DNA of 64,000 nucleotides, from positions 1-64,000 of the forward strand of contig JBBIMA010000007.1 of NCBI GenBank assembly GCA_037444625.1. The letters run 5' to 3'. The notes below the pieces were generated by a model that saw nothing but the letters and a program-made list of their open reading frames with translations, did no database searches and had not been told where the DNA came from. The stretch is from DTHT01 sp037444625 (GTDB taxonomy: Bacteria > Acidobacteriota > Terriglobia > Bryobacterales > Bryobacteraceae). Each line of letters begins with the position of its first letter. The first letter of the stretch is position 1. Both the position numbers and the translations under genes were made by a program. Shown one piece after another: positions 58,090 through 64,000 of this stretch.

Positions 58090-58374
58090 ATGAAACTGAC
58101 AAGCAAATGGTTGGCGATTTGGGCCTGGAGCGAAGTAAGTACCGCGCTGGCCGCGGAGGCAAAGGTCCAGCACATCGTCATCGTTGCAGATAGCCGCCAG
58201 GTGAGCGGGTGGAAGGCTTGGCTGACGAACCTTTACAACGAAAGCCACCTGTACTTTGCTCTGGCCACCATCATCATCATACCGGCGGTCGGGCTCGCGA
58301 TCGGCAAGCTCATGGATGTCCTGCTGGCCGGTCTGGGGATCGACCTGAAAACCCGGAAACTGGCGGAGCACTGA
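58090..58374 (+). CDS. Small membrane protein, DVU0150-like
   Basis: 94 residues. A signal-like start (WLAIWAWSEVSTALAAE), the conserved-looking HIVIVADSRQVSGWKAWLTNLYNESHLYFALATIIIIPAVGLAIGKLMD with one membrane helix, and the tail GIDLKTRKLAEH. This matches my memory of DVU0150-family proteins, which sit beside TauE/SafE genes in sulfate reducers. It may be a partner subunit of the exporters. ATG 58090 has GAGG 8 nt upstream; GTG 58081 is the alternative. It lies between the two TauE/SafE genes with short gaps (about 27 and 24 bp). Confidence 0.7.
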   Translation: MKLTSKWLAIWAWSEVSTALAAEAKVQHIVIVADSRQVSGWKAWLTNLYNESHLYFALATIIIIPAVGLAIGKLMDVLLAGLGIDLKTRKLAEH

Positions 58375-58398
58375 GATAGCCGGGGAGGATCGGGAACT

Positions 58399-59469
58399 AT
58401 GGAGTGGCTCTACATAACCATGCCCATCGCCGGGGTGGAGATTTTCTGGCCGGGTTTGATAGTTCTGGGTCTCGGGGTCGGCATCATAAGCGGTTTCTTC
58501 GGGATGGGGGGCGGCTGGATGGTGACGCCGGGCTTGAACATTCTGGGCTTTCCCATGGCTTTTGCAATCGGCACCGGCATAGCTCAGATGTCGGGGCCTT
58601 CGCTGGTTTCGACGTTGCGCCATGGCCGGTTCGGCAATGTGGACTACCGCTTGGGGGTGATCATGGTTCTGGGCACCGTGTGCGGATTCGAAGCCGGGGC
58701 TCAGACCATTATGTGGCTGGAGCGGATCGGCCGGGTGGACCTCTACGTTCGCTACGCTTACTTGGCACTGCTGGCCTTGATCGCCTGGCTGGTTTTTGCC
58801 GATATCGTCAAGAAGCGGCGCAAGGAGCAGGAAGCGCTGGCCGCGGGACGCAAGCTGGATGCCTTGTCCACCGGTATTGAGTGGCATAAGCGGCTGCACA
58901 GGATCCAACTCCCGCCCGTCATTCACTTTAAGAAGGCGGGGATCCGCTGCTCGGCCTGGTTACCCATCGGGGTGAGTTTCCTGACCGGCTGGCTGGCGGG
59001 CGTCGTGGGCATCGGCGGCGGTTTGATCCGGATGCCGGCGCTGATTTATCTGGTCGGCTGCCCGACCCACGTGGCGGTCGGCACCGACCTGTTCGAGGTA
59101 GCCATCTCGGGTCTGTACGGCGCCGCCACTTACAGCTATAAGGGCCGCACGGAACTGCTGGCGGCGTTGATTATGGCCGCCGGTGCGGCCGTGGGAGCGC
59201 AGATCGGCTCGATAGCCACCAAGTATGTTCGGGGTTACGGCATCCGCCTGTTGTTCGGCCTGGCCGTGCTGGGCTGCGCCCTCTCGATCATCTTCAAGCT
59301 GATCGCCGCGGCCAATCCGGGGGTGCGCTCGCTGTTCGACGGCGCGGCCACGGTCTTGATCCTGGGCCTCGTGGTGGTGCTGGCCGGGCACATCCTCATC
59401 CAGTTCATCCGAGGGGTGCGCGAGGAGCTGACCCTGAAGCGCAAGCCCCTGGTGAGAAGCTCACTGTGA
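58399..59469 (+). CDS. TauE/SafE-family anion exporter, second copy
   Basis: 356 residues, longer than the first copy because of a basic loop with IEWHKRLHRIQLPPVIHFKKAGIRCSAW between the halves. Family repeats: GIISGFFGMGGGWMVTPGLNILGFPMAFAIGTGIAQM and TGWLAGVVGIGGGLIRMPALIYLVGCPTHVAVGTDLFEVAIS. A final extra helix (TVLILGLVVVLAGHILIQFI) follows. The two TauE/SafE proteins are only moderately alike and probably work as a pair. GGGGAGGAT lies upstream of the ATG. Confidence 0.88.
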   Translation: MEWLYITMPIAGVEIFWPGLIVLGLGVGIISGFFGMGGGWMVTPGLNILGFPMAFAIGTGIAQMSGPSLVSTLRHGRFGNVDYRLGVIMVLGTVCGFEAGAQTIMWLERIGRVDLYVRYAYLALLALIAWLVFADIVKKRRKEQEALAAGRKLDALSTGIEWHKRLHRIQLPPVIHFKKAGIRCSAWLPIGVSFLTGWLAGVVGIGGGLIRMPALIYLVGCPTHVAVGTDLFEVAISGLYGAATYSYKGRTELLAALIMAAGAAVGAQIGSIATKYVRGYGIRLLFGLAVLGCALSIIFKLIAAANPGVRSLFDGAATVLILGLVVVLAGHILIQFIRGVREELTLKRKPLVRSSL

Positions 59470-59482
59470 AGGAGGCGCCGGT

Positions 59483-60082
59483 ATGCAGAGCCGCACCTAC
59501 TGCTTGCTCGCCGCTCAGTTGCTGAGCCTGCTGGCGGCCGGCTGCTCGGGCTTCGGGCGCGTCGAGCAGGGCCAGGTCATCGCCTATGATCGCTCGGCCG
59601 GCGTGGTGACGCTGATCCGCGATTCCAACTACCGCGACCCCGCCCGCCCGCGCTTCGATGTGCTGCCTCCGGTGAGCGTGCGCATCCCGCGCGACCCCAA
59701 AGAAATGGGACCGGAACCCGAGGCCGGGCGGCTGCTCGCCTTGGACTGGAAAGCGGGCCGAGCGGTGATTTTCGATCCCGCTTCCGAGTCGCTCAAGCAA
59801 GTGCCTCTGGCGGTGCTGGAGGTGCTCGCCCATGTGGCGCGCGATGATGCCCGCCTGGGCGGGCGCCGCTTCCCGGTGGTGGACCGGCAGAGCGGTACGG
59901 TGACGGTCCTGCTGCCCCGCCGGCGCGTGATCGTGACTTTCCGCCCGCCGGAGGAGTATCTCGGCCTGCCGGAAGATACCTGGAAGGTGGGAGACGAGGT
60001 CCGCTATTACTACAAGGATCCGGAACAGGCCCTGCGCATGATGAACGTCTCGCAGAGCGAGCTGGGAGGCAAGAGCGGCTGA
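59483..60082 (+). CDS. Lipoprotein, DUF4881-like
   Basis: 199 residues. Signal with lipobox LLAAGC (Cys21), then FGRVEQGQVIAYDRSAGVVTLIRDSNYRDPARPRFDVLPPVSVRIPRDPKEMGPEPEAGRLLALD, which agrees with my memory of DUF4881 lipoproteins (VxQGxxxAYDxxxGxVTxIxDS ... LPPVxxxIPxDPxEMGPxPxAG). Function unknown; in other bacteria it sits with TauE/SafE genes. The gene starts 13 bp after the second exporter gene with AAGGAGG upstream. Confidence 0.8.
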   Translation: MQSRTYCLLAAQLLSLLAAGCSGFGRVEQGQVIAYDRSAGVVTLIRDSNYRDPARPRFDVLPPVSVRIPRDPKEMGPEPEAGRLLALDWKAGRAVIFDPASESLKQVPLAVLEVLAHVARDDARLGGRRFPVVDRQSGTVTVLLPRRRVIVTFRPPEEYLGLPEDTWKVGDEVRYYYKDPEQALRMMNVSQSELGGKSG

Positions 60083-60173
60083 GGCGCGCCGCGCCCGGCC
60101 CCTGAGCTCGCGGGAGTCCTCTGCCGGCCCGCCGCGCACGGCGCAGCCTGGTGTTACATTGGCATCAGGCCCT

Positions 60174-62723
60174 ATGCGATGGTGGCGGAGCAGAAAGTCG
60201 GCGCCGGCGCCCACGATCCCCGTGGAGGAACGCCTGCGGCGCAGGTACGAGAGTTTCCGCGAGCTGCTGACGCTGAACAACGAAAGCCTCGAGCTGATCG
60301 CCGGGCTCCAGGAGGACCTGCAATACGTTCCTCCCCTGCGCGACGTGTTGGGGGACCGCATCGCACAAACCTTCCAGAAGGTCGAAGCCACCATCGCGGC
60401 GCTGGAGAAGCTCTCCGGGGTTGAGTACAAGCCTCTCCGCGAAGCGGCGGAGGATCAGCGCTTGGAGGTGGAGCGCTACATCGCCGCCTGGCAGGAGCGG
60501 GAGACCCCGCGCATGGCCGCCTGGCTGAGCGAGCTGGGTGCGGAATCGGTGGAAGAGGCCGGCGGCAAGGCCGCCCTGCTGGCCGAGGTCAAGAATCGCA
60601 TCGGCCTGCCCGTGCCGGAAGGCTACGTCCTGACCACCGAAGCCTACCGGCGCTTCTGCGGCGTGGCCTTGTGGACGCAGATCCGCGACGCCATTCGCCA
60701 AGTGGACCTGGAGGATCTGGAAGGACTGCATCGCCTCTGCCGGGGCTTGGAAGAGATGGTCATGAACGCCCCGCTGCCTCGCGCCGTCGAGGTGGCCATT
60801 GCCGAGCGCGCCCGAACCTTGAAAACCCACGGGCTGGGTCTGGCGGTGCGCTCCAGCGCGGTGGGCGAGGGCGGAGAGCGGACCTTCGCCGGGCAGTTCC
60901 TGAGCGTGCTGAACGTGCCGCCGGAGCAGGCGGTGGAGGCCTACCGGCGAGTCATCGCCGGGCGTTTCAGCGAGCAGGCCCTCTCCTACCGCATTACGAC
61001 CGGCCTGCTGGAAGTGGAAAGCCCCATGGCCGTGCTGTTCCTGCCCATGCTGCCGGTGCGCGCAGCCGGGATCCTTTATACCCGCGATCCCAAAGACGCC
61101 CGCAGCGACCGGCTCTGGATCACGGCCACCTTCGGCCTGGCGGCGGAAATCGCCAGCGGCCGCCGGCCGGCGGACCTGTTCGTCGTCTCACGCCGCGCGC
61201 CGCACACGGTGCTGGAGCGCAGCCTGGTTAACAAAGAGGAAATCCTGGTGGCCGAAGCGGCCGGCGGGCTGGCGGCGCGGCGCTTGCCAGCCGAGGAGGC
61301 CTCGACGGCCAGCCTGGGTCCGGCGGAACTGGCCACGCTGGCCGAGTGGGGCCTGCGCATCGAGCAGCACTTCCGCAAACCCCAGGACATCGAGTGGGCC
61401 CTCGATGTGAAGGGAAACCTCTGGATCCTCCAGGCGCGGCCGCTGGCCGTGGCCGAAAGCTCCGCCCTGCGGCGCGGAAAAGTGAAATCCGCGCCGCTGG
61501 TCTCGGGAGGGCGGACGGTGTATGCCGGGCTGGCCTCCGGTCCCGCTTACATGGCGGAGGAATTGTCGCAGTTGCGCCGCACGCCCCAGGGTGCGGTGGT
61601 CTTCCTGCGCAAGGCCTCCCCCGAGATCACGCAGGCGCTGCCGCGCATCGCGGGGCTGGTGGCCGAGTGGGGCAACGTGACCGGCCACGCCGCCTCCCTG
61701 CTGCGAGAGTTCCGCATCCCCTCGGTCTTCCAGATGCCGGGCGTCTTCCAGCAGATTCGCACGGGAGACCCGGTCAGCCTGGACGCCGCGCAGCAGGCGG
61801 TCTATGCCGGCATCCTCTGGCCGTCCGCCCGCCCCGAGCCGGAGGAAATTCGCCGTCGAGAGCGCGCCGACCCGATCGGCAGGCGCGTGCTGGCCCTGAA
61901 CCTGGTGGATCCGGCGGCCTCGAACTTCCGTCCTTCCGGTTGCCGCTCGGCGCACGACATCCTGCGCTTCGCGCACGAGAAGGCCATCGAAGTCATGTTC
62001 ACGGTCAGCGACGTGGTCATCGAGCAGAGCCCCCACCGGGCCCGCGCGTTGGTCACCCCTGTTCCGGTCAACATCTCGGTGGTGGATCTGGGCGGCGGGC
62101 TGGCCTTGGAGAACCCCGACAGGCGCGAGGTGCGCCCGGAGGAGATCGTCTCCCGGCCCTGGCGTGCGCTCTGGCGCGGGATCAGCCATCCGGGCGTGAG
62201 CTGGACACGCGAGATGCCGGCCAGTCTGTCGGATCTGGCCAGCGTCATGGTGCGCAGCTTCACGCCCGACAGCGGCGGCATGCGGGGCCTGGGCGAGAAG
62301 AGTTACCTGCTGGTGGCGGCCGAGTACATGAATCTGAACTCCCGGCTGGCCTACCACTTCTCGCTGGTGGACGCCTGCCTGTGCGACAACCCGGCCCACA
62401 ACTACATCTCCTTCCGCTTCGCGGGCGGCGGCGCCACGCGCTACCGCCGGAATCTACGCGCTTGCTTCATCGAGGCCTGCCTGGCGCACTACGGCTTCCT
62501 GGTGGATCGCCGCGGCGACCTGGTCAACGCCTGGTTCAAGAAGGCGCCCGCCGAAGACACCGAAGCCAAACTCGACATCCTCGGGCGGCTGATGGCCTGC
62601 TCGGGCCAGCTCGACATGTACATGACCAACCAGGAGGTCATGCGCTGGTACGTGCGGCAGTTTCTGGAAGGCAACTACAGCTTTCTGGAGCGCGAGGAGC
62701 AGGCGGGCGCCCCGGCGCATTGA
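60174..62723 (+). CDS. PEP/pyruvate-binding-domain protein (PPDK/PEP-synthase-like)
   Basis: 849 residues. A helical N-terminal part (1-115) precedes an ATP-grasp PEP/pyruvate-binding domain (GGKAALLAEVKNRIGLPVPEGYVLTTEAYRRF, LAVRSSAVGEGGERTFAGQFLSVLNV, DIEWALDVKGNLWILQARPLAV). The phosphohistidine domain follows: RIAGLVAEWGNVTGHAASLLREFRIPSVF, with His in TGHAA. The C-terminal 260 residues, where PEP synthase would have its TIM barrel, are unlike it and not recognised, so PEP synthesis is unlikely. It may phosphorylate another substrate or pass phosphate on. Part of the TauE/SafE set. ATG 60174 has AGG close upstream. Confidence 0.75.
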   Translation: MRWWRSRKSAPAPTIPVEERLRRRYESFRELLTLNNESLELIAGLQEDLQYVPPLRDVLGDRIAQTFQKVEATIAALEKLSGVEYKPLREAAEDQRLEVERYIAAWQERETPRMAAWLSELGAESVEEAGGKAALLAEVKNRIGLPVPEGYVLTTEAYRRFCGVALWTQIRDAIRQVDLEDLEGLHRLCRGLEEMVMNAPLPRAVEVAIAERARTLKTHGLGLAVRSSAVGEGGERTFAGQFLSVLNVPPEQAVEAYRRVIAGRFSEQALSYRITTGLLEVESPMAVLFLPMLPVRAAGILYTRDPKDARSDRLWITATFGLAAEIASGRRPADLFVVSRRAPHTVLERSLVNKEEILVAEAAGGLAARRLPAEEASTASLGPAELATLAEWGLRIEQHFRKPQDIEWALDVKGNLWILQARPLAVAESSALRRGKVKSAPLVSGGRTVYAGLASGPAYMAEELSQLRRTPQGAVVFLRKASPEITQALPRIAGLVAEWGNVTGHAASLLREFRIPSVFQMPGVFQQIRTGDPVSLDAAQQAVYAGILWPSARPEPEEIRRRERADPIGRRVLALNLVDPAASNFRPSGCRSAHDILRFAHEKAIEVMFTVSDVVIEQSPHRARALVTPVPVNISVVDLGGGLALENPDRREVRPEEIVSRPWRALWRGISHPGVSWTREMPASLSDLASVMVRSFTPDSGGMRGLGEKSYLLVAAEYMNLNSRLAYHFSLVDACLCDNPAHNYISFRFAGGGATRYRRNLRACFIEACLAHYGFLVDRRGDLVNAWFKKAPAEDTEAKLDILGRLMACSGQLDMYMTNQEVMRWYVRQFLEGNYSFLEREEQAGAPAH

Positions 62724-62865
62724 ACCGCCCGGCCGGCGGCGACCGGTTCCCCGCCGCAGAGCAACTGGCCCCGGCGCCGCGGGCGGCCACTGATGCTATG
62801 ATCTTGGGGAGGATTTCGGATCTACGGATCATGAGATCCTGAGATCCTCAACGGCGAGGGATTTC

Positions 62866-63690
62866 GTGCTGCTCCATACGGCCGTCTTACTGTCTCTGCT
62901 GGAGGCGCCCGGGGGCGGGCAGCTCCGCCTGGCGCCCTCGGCCATCGAATTGGGCGCTCTCTACCAGGACGTGCCGGTGCGCATCGAAGGGCTGGCGCCG
63001 CCCGAGGCCCGGATCATCGTCATCTTGCGGGGGGCCGACGCCCGGGAGGAGTTCAACAAGAAAGGGCGCGTCGGCCCGGTGTGGCTCAACGTGGGCAAGG
63101 TGCGAATCTCGGGTGCGCCCTCCTTGTTCTTGTGCTTCTCGGAAGCCCCGGTGGAAACCCTGCTGGCGCGGGAGGAAATTGAGCGCTACCAACTCGATGA
63201 AGCGGCCATCCGGCGCCGCATAAGGATCGAGCCGGCCGAGCTGGACCAGCCCGAGCTGCGGGAGCATTACTGGAATCTGCGCGCCGAACAGGGCAGCTAC
63301 GCCATCCACAGCGGCGCGGTCGAACTGGAGCCGGCGGGCGAGCAGGGCCGGCGCTACCGCGTCGAGTTCCTCTGGCCGCGCAAAGCCCCGCCGGGTTCCT
63401 ACACCGTGACCGCCTACCAGTGCCGGCAGGGCCGGGTGATCGGCCAGTCGTCCGCGGTCCTCGCCGTGCGCCGGGTGGGGCTGCCGGCCACGATCGCCGC
63501 CCTGGCCCAGCAGCACGCCGCGCAGTACGCGGTGCTGGCGGTGATAGCGGCTATGCTGGCCGGCTTCGGCATAGATTTCATCGTGACGCGCCTGGGCGGC
63601 AAGAGGCGGCGGCTCAAGGCCGTCGGCGCGGCGCGCGAGGCGGAAAGCGAACGGCAGCCCACCGGCTCGCTGCGGCGGGGAGGGCACTGA
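62866..63690 (+). CDS. TIGR02186-like membrane protein
   Basis: 274 residues, GTG start with GAGGG 5 nt upstream. A signal-like start, a long extracytoplasmic region (LRLAPSAIELGALYQDVPVRIEGLAPPEARIIVILRGADAREEFNKKGRVGPVWLNVGKVRISGAPSLFLCFS) and one C-terminal helix (YAVLAVIAAMLAGFGIDFIV) with a basic tail. This matches the TIGR02186 transmembrane proteins, which occur next to TauE/SafE genes in proteobacteria. Probably a periplasmic partner of the exporters. About 140 bp separate it from the previous gene. Confidence 0.75.
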   Translation: MLLHTAVLLSLLEAPGGGQLRLAPSAIELGALYQDVPVRIEGLAPPEARIIVILRGADAREEFNKKGRVGPVWLNVGKVRISGAPSLFLCFSEAPVETLLAREEIERYQLDEAAIRRRIRIEPAELDQPELREHYWNLRAEQGSYAIHSGAVELEPAGEQGRRYRVEFLWPRKAPPGSYTVTAYQCRQGRVIGQSSAVLAVRRVGLPATIAALAQQHAAQYAVLAVIAAMLAGFGIDFIVTRLGGKRRRLKAVGAAREAESERQPTGSLRRGGH

Positions 63691-63715
63691 GGCCGCCTTG
63701 GGAAGCCCGCGCCAG

Positions 63716-63745
63716 TTGACCGGATTGCGCGCCCTGTGATAGTTT
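63716..63745 (+). promoter_or_regulatory. Predicted sigma-70 promoter of the ATP synthase genes
   Basis: TTGACC, 18-bp spacer, TAGTTT preceded by TGA (extended -10 like). The implied leader to ATG 63802 is about 50 nt. Confidence 0.4.
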
Positions 63746-63801
63746 GACGGTTTCAGGGACCTGCCGGTCCTGTTATCGGCCGCTTTCCCGATCGCTACCC
63801 G

Positions 63802-64000
63802 ATGGAGGCAACTCTACAGGCGCTGGGGGGATTGCTGATCAAAGCCATCCCGACCTTTCTGCTGGTAATCCTGCTGCATTTGTATTTGAAATGGACGTTC
63901 TTCGGCCCCTTGGCGCGGGTCCTCGAACAGCGCCGCCAGGCTACCGAGGGCGCCCGGCAAAAGGCCGAGGAATTGCTCGCCCGTGCGGCGGCCAAAACGG
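63802..64000 (+). CDS. atpF: ATP synthase F0 subunit b, N-terminal part
   Basis: 66 residues before the window ends. LIKAIPTFLLVILLHLYLKWTFFGPLARVLEQRRQATEGARQKAEELLARAAAKT has the single N-terminal helix, the short FFGPL turn and the start of the charged coiled coil of F-type subunit b. The subunit joins the membrane part to F1 as peripheral stalk. The presence of a promoter just upstream suggests it begins the operon here, with further atp genes outside the window. Confidence 0.85.
   Translation, partial: MEATLQALGGLLIKAIPTFLLVILLHLYLKWTFFGPLARVLEQRRQATEGARQKAEELLARAAAKT

Noticed and set aside
1..64000. CRISPR arrays, insertion sequences, rRNA genes, origins
   Set aside because: No regularly spaced repeats, transposase, rRNA or DnaA-box cluster was seen.

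Overview
The window is a GC-rich chromosomal segment from a bacterium that is most likely an acidobacterium of the Solibacter/Bryobacter type. Two proteins carry the C-terminal domain catalogued as TIGR03437 (the 'Solibacter uncharacterized' domain). There are formylglycine-type sulfatases, a secreted carboxypeptidase-regulatory-like protein and a large exosortase/PEP-CTERM exopolysaccharide (EPS) locus, all common in that group. A run of ten Ns flanked by a degraded duplicate of the same sequence shows that this is a draft scaffold, probably metagenomic.

Layout. 1-2.9 kb: end of a sirohydrochlorin-chelatase-like gene, a small membrane protein, a PfkB sugar-phosphate kinase and a Tat-type sulfatase. 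3.4-22.4 kb: the EPS locus. A secreted multidomain glycosidase-like protein (+) faces a 14-gene leftward operon. The operon runs from a membrane glycosyltransferase at 22.4 kb through an XrtA-type polysaccharide deacetylase, FemAB protein, methyltransferase, phosphodiesterase-like protein, glycosyltransferases, O-antigen ligase, nucleotidyltransferase-like protein, a second copy of the glycosidase-like protein, ATP-grasp, GNAT and CDP-alcohol phosphotransferase to a flippase. Most junctions are 4-bp stop/start overlaps. 22.6-27.4 kb: regulators, namely an NtrC-type sigma-54 activator (PrsR-like), a histidine kinase, two PilZ proteins and a LuxR protein. 27.5-39.2 kb: a PrsT-like TPR protein, a PEP-CTERM protein, a TIGR03437 protein, EpsI, exosortase, a chain-length protein, a BY-kinase and the initiating sugar transferase. 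39.2-43.6 kb: tRNA-Cys, an Old-Yellow-Enzyme protein, an ATP-grasp protein and a second sulfatase.

The EPS, exosortase, chain-length, TPR, PEP-CTERM and TIGR03437 transcription units each have a GG-N10-GC (-24/-12) sequence just upstream, and most start codons lie 11-37 nt from the predicted +1. Because the locus also encodes a sigma-54 activator, I read this as one PrsR/RpoN regulon controlling polymer synthesis, export and sorting of a surface protein. Two nearby regions share CTATCCG/ACTATG boxes that could be activator sites.

43.7-49.0 kb: the least familiar part. It holds a 1062-residue protein with LysM-like and peptidoglycan-binding-like segments and a C-terminal metzincin-type zinc site (HELGH-x5-H plus a CIMSY Met-turn), a lipoprotein overlapping it by 4 bp, and a convergent protein with a proline-rich linker and a small beta domain. 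It could be a cell-wall or contractile-injection effector module. 49.1-57.0 kb: secreted acidobacterial-type proteins, a RodZ-like HTH protein and gamma-glutamyltransferase. 57.2-63.7 kb: a six-gene set (TauE/SafE, DVU0150-like, TauE/SafE, DUF4881-like lipoprotein, PEP/pyruvate-binding protein, TIGR02186-like) resembling a set I associate with sulfate reducers. The window ends inside atpF.
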